Source: Gammaproteobacteria bacterium
GTDB taxonomy: Bacteria; Pseudomonadota; Gammaproteobacteria; Pseudomonadales; Azotimanducaceae
Direction: 5' to 3'
Length of the DNA stretch: 64,000 nt
NCBI GenBank assembly: GCA_026708185.1
Contig: JAPOVK010000003.1
Location: 90,929 to 154,928 of the forward strand
How positions within the stretch are numbered: position 1 is the stretch's first letter; every line of letters starts with the position of its first letter. A program made the position numbers and the translations under genes. Positions 27,001 to 33,960 of this stretch are shown piece after piece. The notes under the pieces are model-generated. The model did no database searches. It had not been told where the DNA came from and saw only the letters and a list, made by a program, of their open reading frames with translations.

Positions 27001-28069
27001 CGCCATCGAAGTCGAGCCAGAGGCGGCGCGACAGGCGAAGCTCGTTGTTGGTGTCGGTCAAGCCGCGTTGACGTTCCGCAACGGTCATCAGGCCGCCCGC
27101 ATCGATCCGGAACGCCGGCAGTTCCGTCCACGGCGAACCGACCTGCGCGGGGTCGACGGGGCGATCGGCTTCCGCGACGGCGGCGCGCAGCGTCGGAACG
27201 GGTTGGAAACTCCAGATCTCCTCGGCGGGCATGTTGGTCACGCCTAGCGGCAGGCCAACTTCGGTGAGCACCTGGTCGGCGCGGGCGGTCAGCACGATTT
27301 CCCAGTCCCCGGGTCGCGCCTGAAGGCGCAGGCCGCCGTCCGGCTGCATCACCGCCGGCAGGTCGCTGGTGAGCGCCAAGGGCGTGAACTCGGTTGGCAA
27401 GACGGGGCGCAGCACCTCTTCGCGCAGGGTGCCGGAGACGTGCAGGCGGATCAGCGTGTCGAGCCGAGTCGGAATCTGGTCGACGACGCGGCGGAAGACG
27501 TCGACCACGAGGCTGTCCGGCACGCGCGCGGTCGGCTCGACGTCACCGAGCCAGACGTTCCGAGCGTCGACGCTGGGCAAGCGAATCTGCTCGCCGTCCA
27601 CGATCAGCGACAGCAGACCGGACGTCGCCGGAAGAGCCAGCGTCGCGGGACGTTCGTCCCAACCGAAGCGACCGGCGATCCGGTACTCCCCCGCGGCCAG
27701 AGAGACGCCGGGCGCGCCGTCGCGCAGTACCACCTCCAGCGCGCGGCCCCCCGCCGAGACCTGTTGCGGCCAGGCGTCGGCACCGCCGGGCAGCGGGATC
27801 CATTGGCTGTCGCCGTAGATGGTCCACGACTGCTCGAAGCGGCCACCTTCTTCGTCGACCTCGAGGCGAAGCTCGCCCGGCCACGCGCAGACGAATTCAT
27901 CCGCCGCGGCCGCAGAGCTGTCGAAGCGCAAGGGACAGCGCCGGTACGCCTTCTCGTGCAACACCCAGTCACGCCAGCCCTCCAGTTCGTCCGGCACGGC
28001 AATGTCCGGTTGGGCCTGCAATCCTGCCCCGGCCAGCGTGACGACGAGTCCGATCCATCGTTGGAGCAC
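24020..28069 (-). CDS. Large membrane protein of unknown function (1349 residues)
   Basis: The GTG at 28069 is preferred over 28117: GGAGG lies 6-7 bases upstream and the N-terminus becomes a clean signal peptide (VLQRWIGLVVTLAGAGLQAQP). Residues 20-500 are beta-rich and periplasmic. About residues 505-620 hold several membrane helices (VLDFFVLLIVTVATVRLF, AIALVALVLSYHEP, VSLAVLIAWLVPFTIGQIRI), and two more lie near 720-770. A second beta-rich region follows, then five or six C-terminal helices. Duplication of a beta-rich module plus helices is apparent. There is no catalytic motif, and no family is recognised beyond similarly large gammaproteobacterial hypothetical proteins. It is transcribed alone. 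Confidence 0.78.
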   Translation of the reverse strand: MLQRWIGLVVTLAGAGLQAQPDIAVPDELEGWRDWVLHEKAYRRCPLRFDSSAAAADEFVCAWPGELRLEVDEEGGRFEQSWTIYGDSQWIPLPGGADAWPQQVSAGGRALEVVLRDGAPGVSLAAGEYRIAGRFGWDERPATLALPATSGLLSLIVDGEQIRLPSVDARNVWLGDVEPTARVPDSLVVDVFRRVVDQIPTRLDTLIRLHVSGTLREEVLRPVLPTEFTPLALTSDLPAVMQPDGGLRLQARPGDWEIVLTARADQVLTEVGLPLGVTNMPAEEIWSFQPVPTLRAAVAEADRPVDPAQVGSPWTELPAFRIDAGGLMTVAERQRGLTDTNNELRLSRRLWLDFDGGGFVFADQVTGRMRADWRLDMAPPFALLGATENGTDLQVTASEAGAGIEVRQAGLDVEALGRVETRGPMPVLGWRSDFQSASATLHVPPGHKLLAATGVDAAPASWIGRWRVLDFFVLLIVTVATVRLFGRGAGAIALVALVLSYHEPGAPVWTWLNLLAAVALVRVAPEGRLQRLARSYRLVSLAVLIAWLVPFTIGQIRIAVYPQLQPESHRAAPTVGLFEALSGQMELAPSPERVVLDSIATATETAKDVGDVVVASAFQRGDNATAVYSRYPDDALVQAGTAKPDWSWIAYELAWSGPVDSERNMRLVIAPNWLVALLRFATIGALGVFTALFALELVGGQRPDWRRWLRALRGTPAAAALLLAVMAWDAGDRAYAAETPSQEILEELERRLLAPPSCAPRCAEIADADLAVDEDTASMRLTVHALATVAVPLPGSAEGWRPTRIASDGSALPATRDDNGVLWVRLDPGVHELSVSGPMPTSDAVEIPFSLTPRSIRAESTHWAVAGIENRTLSAGSLNLTRLASDADVDAAAWEPSRLPTFVAVERTIRLDLDWEVGTLVRRIAPEVGAINMVIPLIEGESVVSEQSLTDGGAVVSMDPLQDRVFWSSTLPRTATVTLEAHVDPPRQEIWRVRIGHMWQVAFDGVPESNVRQGTAARWAEFRPRPGESLVLHITRPEAVEGPTLAFDRVLASTDVGGGLRRTTLEVDYRSTRGGTHRLGLPADARLRSVAIDGEAQQIALDEGNVELPILPGEHRATLDWEQAVPVAARVSTPVIDLDAPSSNIVVGLKMPESRWLLFATGPILGPAILYWSELIALALVALVLGRLKVTPLRWWHWLLLGLGFSTFSWPALAVVALWLVAFGAREAWGAGLSRFFYNVSQVGLGLLTLFAFAAILVGIPAGLLGNPDMHVTGYHSSGHDLTWFADQSATTTPTAAVWSLPMWTYKALILAWALWLSFALVRWLPWVWGRFAARGLWVAKPKEEERSE

Positions 28070-28234
28070 AGCCCACCTCCGGGTAAGGGTCCTCAGGCGC
28101 TCTTCATAGGCCAACACCGAGCATCGCGCAACACGGCGAGCGGCCAGAGCACCCCGTGTCGCTCATGTACCGCCGAACGGGCTTGCCGGTACCGTCGAGT
28201 AGCACCGACGGCGCGACCGCGGCGCAAGGGACGT

Positions 28235-28240
28235 TACAAT
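28235..28240 (+). promoter_or_regulatory. Candidate -10 element (TACAAT)
   Basis: TACAAT ends 32 bases before the ATG at 28273, within the 203-base intergenic gap 28070-28272. No convincing -35. Nothing else was seen in the gap. Confidence 0.35.
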
Positions 28241-28272
28241 CCGCGCCGCCGTCCCAGCATCCGGAGCATCCC

Positions 28273-29490
28273 ATGAGCGTAGAAATCCGCCCCGCCACGG
28301 CCGAGGAGATGGGCGAGATGGGCATCCTCGGCGGCTACGTCTACGGCGGCAGCTTCGGCGACGGTCCCGAAAACGTCATCGCGACGGCCAACCTGCCGGA
28401 CTGGACGCTGTGCGCCTTCGTCGACGGCAAGCTTGCGTCGATGTTCTCGGACATCCCCTTCACCATGCGCGCCAACGGCAACGCGGTGAAGCTCGCCGGC
28501 GTCTCCACCATCGGCACGCAGCCGGAGCACCGACGCCAGGGGCTGGTGCGCCGCATCCACACCCGGGCCTTCGGCGAGATGCGGGAAGCGGGGCAAAACG
28601 TCGCCGCCCTGTGGGCATCCCAAGCCGCGATCTACCAACGCTACGGCTACGCCATGACCACCGTCCTCAGGCGCTACACGGTGGACACGGTGGACATCCG
28701 GTTCCACGACGACGACGAAGGCAGCGGGCGTGTGGCCCGGGTGGACCTCGACGAAGCCTACGATGTCGTCAAGGGCGTCTACATCAAGTTCATTGCAGAT
28801 CGCTTCTGCTACCTGCACCGGGCCAAGGCGCTGTGGCTGCAGAACGCCCTAGAGCCCGTCGAGGCGGACGGCCCGATCTGGGTGGCGGTGTGCTACGACG
28901 CGGACGACGAACCCATGGGCTACGTCATCTACACCCTGCGGGCCGGCAAGGTGGACCACGCCGCGCGCGGCCAGGAACTCGTCGTCCGCGACCTCGCCTG
29001 GCTCACCCCGGACGCCTACCGGTCCTTGTGGCGCTTCATCGCCAGCCACGACCTCGTCGGCCGCGTGCGCTGGAACAACGCGCCCGCCGACGACCCGGCC
29101 TCCGAGTACTTCATGGAGCCACGCCTGCTGAACACCGAGGACCGCGAAGGCGCTTGGTTCCGGATCGTCGACGCCGTCGGCGCCCTGACCGAGCGCGGTT
29201 ACGACGAGGAGGTCGAACTGACCATCGGACTCGCCGCCGACCCGCTTACGCCGTGGAACGACGGCACGTGGCGCCTCACGACCGGTGCGGACGGCGCCCG
29301 TATGCAGCCGTCGAACGAGGCACCGGAGATCGAGCTGTCGAGCAAGGCCCTTGCGTCGCTTTACACGGGCTTCCGGTCCGCCACGGAACTCGCCAACTGG
29401 GGTCTGCTCGCCGGCGACCCCAAAGCGATCGCCAAGGCGAACGCGGTCTTCCGAACCCGGCACGCGCCGCATACGCCCGACCACTTCTGA
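28273..29490 (+). CDS. Eis-like GNAT acetyltransferase, copy 1
   Basis: 405 residues, the length of Eis-type proteins: an N-terminal GNAT domain with acetyl-CoA loop GVSTIGTQPEHRRQGLVRRIHTRAF (about 76-100), a second GNAT-like half, and a C-terminal SCP2-like domain (SSKALASLYTGFRSATELANWGLL). The tyrosine and C-terminal carboxylate (HTPDHF) typical of Eis catalysis fit. Eis proteins acetylate amines such as aminoglycosides or polyamines; the natural substrate here is unknown. The ATG is chosen because the longer frame runs into the promoter. The next gene is its tandem duplicate, 8 bases downstream. Confidence 0.87.
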   Translation: MSVEIRPATAEEMGEMGILGGYVYGGSFGDGPENVIATANLPDWTLCAFVDGKLASMFSDIPFTMRANGNAVKLAGVSTIGTQPEHRRQGLVRRIHTRAFGEMREAGQNVAALWASQAAIYQRYGYAMTTVLRRYTVDTVDIRFHDDDEGSGRVARVDLDEAYDVVKGVYIKFIADRFCYLHRAKALWLQNALEPVEADGPIWVAVCYDADDEPMGYVIYTLRAGKVDHAARGQELVVRDLAWLTPDAYRSLWRFIASHDLVGRVRWNNAPADDPASEYFMEPRLLNTEDREGAWFRIVDAVGALTERGYDEEVELTIGLAADPLTPWNDGTWRLTTGADGARMQPSNEAPEIELSSKALASLYTGFRSATELANWGLLAGDPKAIAKANAVFRTRHAPHTPDHF

Positions 29491-29498
29491 CCACGCAA

Positions 29499-30716
29499 AT
29501 GGGCGTCGAAATCCGCTCCGTCACGCCCGAAGAGTTGGGCGAGATGGGCATTCTCGGCGGCTACGCCTACGGCGGCGCCTTCGGCGACGGACCGCAAAGC
29601 GCTGTCGGCAAATTCAACAAGCCCGATTGGACGTTGTGCGCCTTCGTGGACGGCAAGCTGGCGTCCTCGTTCGCGAACGTCCCGTTCACCATGGGCGCGA
29701 ACGGCAAGTCCGTGAAGCTCGCGGGCGTCGGCAGCATCGCCACGCAGCCGGAGTACCGGCGGCAAGGCCTGGTGCGCCGCATCCACACGCAGGCGCTCGG
29801 CGAGATGCGCGAAGCCGGCCAGAATGTCGCCGCGCTGTGGGCGTCGCAGGCAGCGATCTACCAGCGCTTCGGCTACGCCATGGCCACCGTCATGCGCGAG
29901 TACGCGGTGGATACGCAAGACATCCGGTTCCACGACGGCGACGCCGGCAGCGGGCGCATCGCCCGCGTGGAAGCGGACACGGCCAGGGACGTGGTGAAAA
30001 CCGTCTACGCCGCGTTCATCGCCAAGCGCATGTGCTACCTACACCGGATCGCGGAGGACTGGGTGAACGACTACCTGACGGAAAGGGAGGGCACCGGGCC
30101 GGTGTGGGTAGCCGTGTGCTACGGATCGTGCGACACCGCGCGGGGCTACGTCATCTACACGCTGCGGTCCGGCCGGGTGAGCCATCGAGCCCGCGACCAG
30201 GAACTCGTGGTCCGCGACCTGGCCTGGCTCGACGCCGATGCCTACCGCTCGCTGTGGCGATTCCTCGCCTGCCACGATCTGGTCGGCCGCGTGCGCTGGG
30301 CCAGCGCGCCCGCGGACGACCCCGCCGCCGAGTTCTTCGAAGAACCGCGACTGCTGAACGCCGAAGACCACGAGGGTGCCTGGTTCCGGGTCGTCGACGC
30401 CGCAAACGCCCTGGCCGAACGCGGCTACGACCTCGAGGGCGAGCTGACCATCGGCCTGGCCGACGATCCCCTGACACCGTGGAACGACGGCCGTTGGCAC
30501 CTCGAGGCCGGTACCGACGGCGCACGGGCGCGACCGTCGAAGGCAGCGCCCGACATCGAACTCAGGAGCAAGGCCTTGGCCTCGCTCTACACCGGCTTCC
30601 GCTCCGCCACGGAACTCAGCAACTGGGGGCTCCTGGACGGTGATCGCCGCGCGCTCGCCAAGGCCGATGCGCTGTTCCGCACGCGCCACGCGCCACATAC
30701 ACCCGACCACTTCTGA
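29499..30716 (+). CDS. Eis-like GNAT acetyltransferase, copy 2
   Basis: 405 residues, the same length as copy 1. By eye about 70% identity over the first 60 residues (MGEMGILGGY-YGG-FGDGP, PDWTLCAFVDGKLAS), with the same acetyl-CoA loop (ATQPEYRRQGLVRRIHTQAL) and C-terminus (RTRHAPHTPDHF). The pair is a tandem duplication that has diverged, most in the middle third (residues 150-200), so substrate ranges may differ. The stop overlaps the next gene's ATG (TGATG), so all three genes form one operon. Confidence 0.87.
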   Translation: MGVEIRSVTPEELGEMGILGGYAYGGAFGDGPQSAVGKFNKPDWTLCAFVDGKLASSFANVPFTMGANGKSVKLAGVGSIATQPEYRRQGLVRRIHTQALGEMREAGQNVAALWASQAAIYQRFGYAMATVMREYAVDTQDIRFHDGDAGSGRIARVEADTARDVVKTVYAAFIAKRMCYLHRIAEDWVNDYLTEREGTGPVWVAVCYGSCDTARGYVIYTLRSGRVSHRARDQELVVRDLAWLDADAYRSLWRFLACHDLVGRVRWASAPADDPAAEFFEEPRLLNAEDHEGAWFRVVDAANALAERGYDLEGELTIGLADDPLTPWNDGRWHLEAGTDGARARPSKAAPDIELRSKALASLYTGFRSATELSNWGLLDGDRRALAKADALFRTRHAPHTPDHF

Positions 30717-31468
30717 TGGCCGCCGACGCCGATACGATCAAGCGCGCCTATATCGCACAGCTCGAGACGCGTGCGAAGCCAGGCGGCGGGGACGCGCGGC
30801 ACTCGGGTCGCGAGTTTCGCGCCATGTTGCGCGCCTGCCGCGAGTTGCCGGCGCGGGAGCTCGACGAGGATGCGTTCGCGACGGTCTGGGTGTGGTCGGA
30901 CCTGCACCTGGGGCACGACAACATCATTCGCTACGCGAACCGGCCGTTTCACGATGCCGCGGAGATGGACGCCGTCTTGTACCGCAACTGGGCGCGAACC
31001 GTGGAAGACGACGACCTGCTGCTGTTCGTCGGCGACATCGCCATGCGCAAGGCTGTCGGCGAACACACCTGGGCGCACATCCGGCAAGCCGAGGGGCGCG
31101 CGAAGCACCTGGTGGTCGGCAACCACGATCTGACGGGCTCCGGCGTGCTCCGGGTCGACGGCTTCGACGACATCTGCTCGACGCTCAACGTCGACGGCAA
31201 TCCGCCGCTGGCGTTCACCCACATGCCGTTGGCTGAGGTTCCGGATGGTGTCGTGAACGTCCACGGCCATACCCACGACGAGACGCCTCGGCGCTCGCGG
31301 CACATCAACGTGTCGGTCGAGCAACTCGACTATCGGCCGGTCGCCCTTGGACGCATCAAGGCTCTCGCCCGTGAACTGCTCGCGGAGCGCTACCCCGATG
31401 GACAGACCACCCTAGAGCGCATTGCCAGTGTCGAAGGGGCCGCGGCGCTTGCGGACTCAGAACGGTAG
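30716..31468 (+). CDS. Calcineurin-like metallophosphoesterase
   Basis: 250 residues. All metal-site motifs are present in order: SDLHLGHDN (D62, H64), LLFVGDIAM, VVGNHDLTG, FTHMPL and NVHGHTHDE. The preceding 55 residues are a helical extension. Such small cytoplasmic enzymes act on phosphodiesters or nucleotides; the substrate is not inferable. It is translationally coupled to the Eis-like pair by a TGATG overlap and overlaps the convergent DUF2461 gene by 12 bases at its 3' end. Confidence 0.87.
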   Translation: MAADADTIKRAYIAQLETRAKPGGGDARHSGREFRAMLRACRELPARELDEDAFATVWVWSDLHLGHDNIIRYANRPFHDAAEMDAVLYRNWARTVEDDDLLLFVGDIAMRKAVGEHTWAHIRQAEGRAKHLVVGNHDLTGSGVLRVDGFDDICSTLNVDGNPPLAFTHMPLAEVPDGVVNVHGHTHDETPRRSRHINVSVEQLDYRPVALGRIKALARELLAERYPDGQTTLERIASVEGAAALADSER

Positions 31469-32146
31469 TTCCAAGCTCCGACAGAGGAAGCGCATGAAAC
31501 CCCTGCCCGCAGCGAACATGGCGGCCACGTCCTCCGCGAACGCCGGGCTCGCCGCGCTCTCAGGCAGCATCCGCTTGATGCCGATGAAGTCCTTGCGCTT
31601 CAGATCCTCGACGTAACGATGGTCCCCCGGGAATCCCTGCGGCGGGCGCTTCAGGCTCGCGCCACTTAGGTCGTACACGGCACGGAATGCCTTGTCGTCG
31701 CGGACGCGCTTCCAGCGTCCACCGTTCTCGGCAATCGCACCGCGGATCGCCGCGAGCGCATCCCGATCGGGGTGCCACATGCCGACACCCAGGAAGCACT
31801 CGTTGTTGTCGAGGTGGAAGTACAGACCGGGCGCGTGCACATCCTTGGCCTGCTCGTGGCGGAACTGGATGCCGATATTGGTCTTGTAGGGCGTCTTGTC
31901 CTTGGAGAAGCGCGTGTCGCGGTAGACGCGCATGAGCGATCCGCCCATGCGCTTCGGAATGGCGACCAGGTGTTTCGAGATCGCCGGTAGGTGGTCGCCC
32001 ACGGCGACGATGAAATCCAAGGACGGCTCCAGCACACACGCGTCGTAGCGCGCCTTGTTCGCCTGGAACCAGTCGCGGTTGTTGTTGGCCTCGAGCTCCC
32101 TCAGGAAGCCGAGTGTCGTGGGGCCGAAACCCGTGAAATCGCCCAT
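31457..32146 (-). CDS. DUF2461 family protein
   Basis: 229 residues, the standard length. Family landmarks are FLRELEANNNRDWFQANKARYD near the N-terminus, MRVYRDTRFSKDKTPYKTNIGIQFRHE, then GLYFHLDNNECFLGVGMWHPD and the C-terminal KRMLPES. DUF2461 (TIGR02453) has no established function. It lies 15 bases downstream of arfB on the same strand, so they may be cotranscribed. Confidence 0.9.
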   Translation of the reverse strand: MGDFTGFGPTTLGFLRELEANNNRDWFQANKARYDACVLEPSLDFIVAVGDHLPAISKHLVAIPKRMGGSLMRVYRDTRFSKDKTPYKTNIGIQFRHEQAKDVHAPGLYFHLDNNECFLGVGMWHPDRDALAAIRGAIAENGGRWKRVRDDKAFRAVYDLSGASLKRPPQGFPGDHRYVEDLKRKDFIGIKRMLPESAASPAFAEDVAAMFAAGRGFMRFLCRSLELPF

Positions 32147-32161
32147 AGCGTCGCTACTCCC

Positions 32162-32584
32162 TCAAAAGTCGTCCGGCGGGCGACGGCTCCGCTTCACCTC
32201 GCCGCGCCGTTTCTTGTCCTCTCGTCGCCGCGCCCTTTGCGCCTTCGACGGCTTGGTCGCCACTCGCGGCTTCGGCACGTGGCGCGCCGCCGCCAACAGC
32301 GCGTCGAGCCGCTCAAGCGCCGCGGCCCGGTTGCGTGCCTGGGTTCGGTAGGCGTCCGCGAACAGAACGACCTCGCCGCGCGTATTCAGCCGGCTGCCGG
32401 CGATTCTCTCAAGCCGTGCCCGGACCGACGGCGCGAGTTCGGCGACCGCGAGATCCAGCCGGCACTCCACGGCCGTCGACACCTTGTTGACGTTCTGTCC
32501 ACCGGGGCCCGAGGCGCGCACGAACTTCCATGCCAGCGCCGACTCCGGGATCGCGAGGCCGCCGAGTTCCACCGTCGCCGCCAT
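32162..32584 (-). CDS. arfB: Peptidyl-tRNA hydrolase ArfB (ribosome rescue)
   Basis: 140 residues. The catalytic GGQ lies in FVRASGPGGQNVNKVSTAVE (residues 26-28 of the motif). The C-terminal tail is lysine/arginine-rich (KPSKAQRARRREDKKRRGEVKRSRR), which in ArfB enters the empty mRNA channel of stalled ribosomes. It hydrolyses peptidyl-tRNA on non-stop complexes. The TnpB element inserted only 14 bases upstream of its start codon, so its promoter must now lie inside or beyond the element. Confidence 0.92.
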   Translation of the reverse strand: MAATVELGGLAIPESALAWKFVRASGPGGQNVNKVSTAVECRLDLAVAELAPSVRARLERIAGSRLNTRGEVVLFADAYRTQARNRAAALERLDALLAAARHVPKPRVATKPSKAQRARRREDKKRRGEVKRSRRPPDDF

Positions 32585-32597
32585 AGCGGTACTTTAT

Positions 32598-32628
32598 GGG
32601 AATTGTGTAGCAGAATCCGCAAAGGTGC
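32598..32628. repeat. Left terminal inverted repeat (31 bp)
   Basis: Perfect inverted match to 33874-33904. Immediately inside, TCCGC-AAAGGT-GCGGA (32616-32631) forms a hairpin that is present only at this end, next to the tnpB stop at 32632. Confidence 0.88.
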
Positions 32629-32760
32629 GGACTACGCCACCCGTTTCACGGGTCGCAGGGGTCGGCAGTCCGAACGCCCCTCGCCGTGCAGTCGCGCCAA
32701 TCCCTGACGCCTGATGTTCCGTGCCGCGTTCACGTCGGCGTTGTCCCGGTGGCCGCACTC
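32598..32760 (-). ncRNA. Putative omega (guide) RNA region at the tnpB 3' end
   Basis: TnpB proteins use an RNA derived from the end of their gene and element, with the guide taken from the flanking DNA. Here the tnpB stop lies 4 bases from the inverted repeat, and a 5-bp-stem hairpin (32616-32631) ends close to the element edge. The guide would start at 32597 and read leftwards into the arfB 5' region. This is inference from the family; the 5' limit is arbitrary and no promoter was identified. Confidence 0.3.
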
Positions 32761-33801
32761 GACGCACTGGAACTCCGCTTGAGATACGCGGTTGGCCTTG
32801 GCCGCGTGCCCGCACTCCGCGCACGTCTGCGACGTGTAGGCCGGGTTCACGGGCAGAACGGTGGTCGCCTTGTATTCGAGGTTCCGCCGCAGCCCCGACC
32901 ATCCGGTCGCCAACGCTTCGCGGTTCAGTCCGCGCTTGCGCGCCCCGCCCTTCGCCGTCATCGCGTTCGTGCGCAAGTCCTCGATGCAGACCACTTCGGC
33001 GCTGTCGGCAATCCTACGGCTGGCCTGGTGCTGCCAGTCGTTGCGTATCGCCGCTATCCGGGCCGAGGTTTTGGCGAGCAAAGTCTTCGCACGCTCGCGC
33101 CGGCCGCTGCCCTTTCGCCGCCGCGCCACCATCCGCTGGTAGCGCCGCCGGCGGGGCTCGAGCCTGCTGAGGTCCGGCATCCGGTGGATATGGCCGTCGC
33201 TGGTCGCGATCTGGCCGACGTTCATGTCCACGCCCACGGCAGCGCCGTTGGCGCACTTGGCCGGTTCGGCGACCCGGTAGGCGATGGTGCAGTACCACTT
33301 GCCGTTGCGCCGCGCGAAGGTCGCGGTGCGAGGTTCGTCGTCCGCATGGGGGTTTCCGCCGCGCCTGCGCAGCCTGACCTTGCCGAGCCTCGGGATCGAG
33401 ATGTGCTGGCCGTCGAACCGGACGTTTTCGGGGATGGTGAACCCGTCCCTGTCGGCATGATGCGACTTGAAACGAGGACGGCCCGCGTCGCCCGCGAAGA
33501 ACGCCGACCACGCGTCCGCCTGCCGTTTCAGCGTGTGGCGGACAACGCTGAACGAGTGGTCCTGGAGCCAAGGCGTGGCGCGACGCAGGTCCGTGAAGCC
33601 CTTGCCGAGGGTGAAGAACGAGACGGACGGCGGCGGTGCGCCGACCATGCGGCTGATCCTGTAGAGGTCGTCGTGATCGGCGAGCGTCTGGTTCCACACG
33701 TACCGGCATGCGCCCGCGAGACTGTTGAGTGCGCGGGCCTTGGCGCGGTTGCCGGGCAGTACCCGGAAGCGGACGGTTCGGATGGTGGTAGAGTCGTCCA
33801 A
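32632..33801 (-). CDS. tnpB: RNA-guided endonuclease TnpB (IS200/IS605-type, IS1341-like)
   Basis: 389 residues and apparently intact. The RuvC triad is D192 (GVDMNVGQIAT), E274 (CIEDLRTN) and D356 (DNADVNAARN). The zinc ribbon has C327, C330, C346 and C349 (CAECGH, CVECGH). The N-terminal helix-turn-helix region (GACRYVWNQTLADHDDL) and the FKSHHADRDGFT segment are typical. TnpB cuts DNA next to a short TAM using a guide RNA, helping its element persist. With the leftward orientation, the TAM candidate is the sequence 5' of the element end at 33904, reading AGATAA on the minus strand. There is no tnpA partner. It is an unusually placed accessory gene inside terminal inverted repeats. Confidence 0.92.
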   Translation of the reverse strand: MDDSTTIRTVRFRVLPGNRAKARALNSLAGACRYVWNQTLADHDDLYRISRMVGAPPPSVSFFTLGKGFTDLRRATPWLQDHSFSVVRHTLKRQADAWSAFFAGDAGRPRFKSHHADRDGFTIPENVRFDGQHISIPRLGKVRLRRRGGNPHADDEPRTATFARRNGKWYCTIAYRVAEPAKCANGAAVGVDMNVGQIATSDGHIHRMPDLSRLEPRRRRYQRMVARRRKGSGRRERAKTLLAKTSARIAAIRNDWQHQASRRIADSAEVVCIEDLRTNAMTAKGGARKRGLNREALATGWSGLRRNLEYKATTVLPVNPAYTSQTCAECGHAAKANRVSQAEFQCVECGHRDNADVNAARNIRRQGLARLHGEGRSDCRPLRPVKRVA

Positions 33802-33873
33802 GCGGTCGGCTCCTTTTCAGCCGTTTGGAGTCGGAAGGGGTGCTACCCGACCGGCTCACGCGCCCACGTTACT

Positions 33874-33904
33874 GCACCTTTGCGGATTCTGCTACACAAT
33901 TCCC
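33874..33904. repeat. Right terminal inverted repeat (31 bp)
   Basis: Perfect inverted match to 32598-32628, followed by TTAT. The 72 bases between this repeat and the tnpB start contain short inverted repeats but no gene. Confidence 0.88.
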
Positions 33905-33960
33905 TTATCTTTACCTGGCGACCGCGTAACCATAGCCCCACGACTCGATGGAGCAAAAGC

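Larger units (their letters stand above)
32598..33904 (-). mobile_element. 1307-bp TnpB-only element with 31-bp terminal inverted repeats
   Basis: Positions 32598-32628 (beginning GGGAATTGTG) and 33874-33904 are perfect inverted copies of 31 bp. The flanks carry a 4-bp direct repeat TTAT (32594-32597 and 33905-33908), consistent with a target-site duplication. The only gene inside is tnpB; no Y1 or DDE transposase is present. IS200/IS605 elements lack terminal inverted repeats and target duplication, so these boundaries look like those of a DDE-type element carrying tnpB, mobilised in trans. Identical repeats imply recent insertion. It sits between arfB and the acyl-CoA carboxylase gene. Confidence 0.8.

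Noticed and set aside
28410..29498. Upstream extension of the second Eis-like gene
   Set aside because: This stretch is the +1 shadow of the first Eis-like gene; the real start is ATG 29499, which matches the copy-1 N-terminus.
32632..33801. TnpB as a Cas12-type effector of a CRISPR system
   Set aside because: 389 residues and a zinc ribbon fit TnpB; no repeat array or adaptation genes are near, and it lies inside a mobile element.
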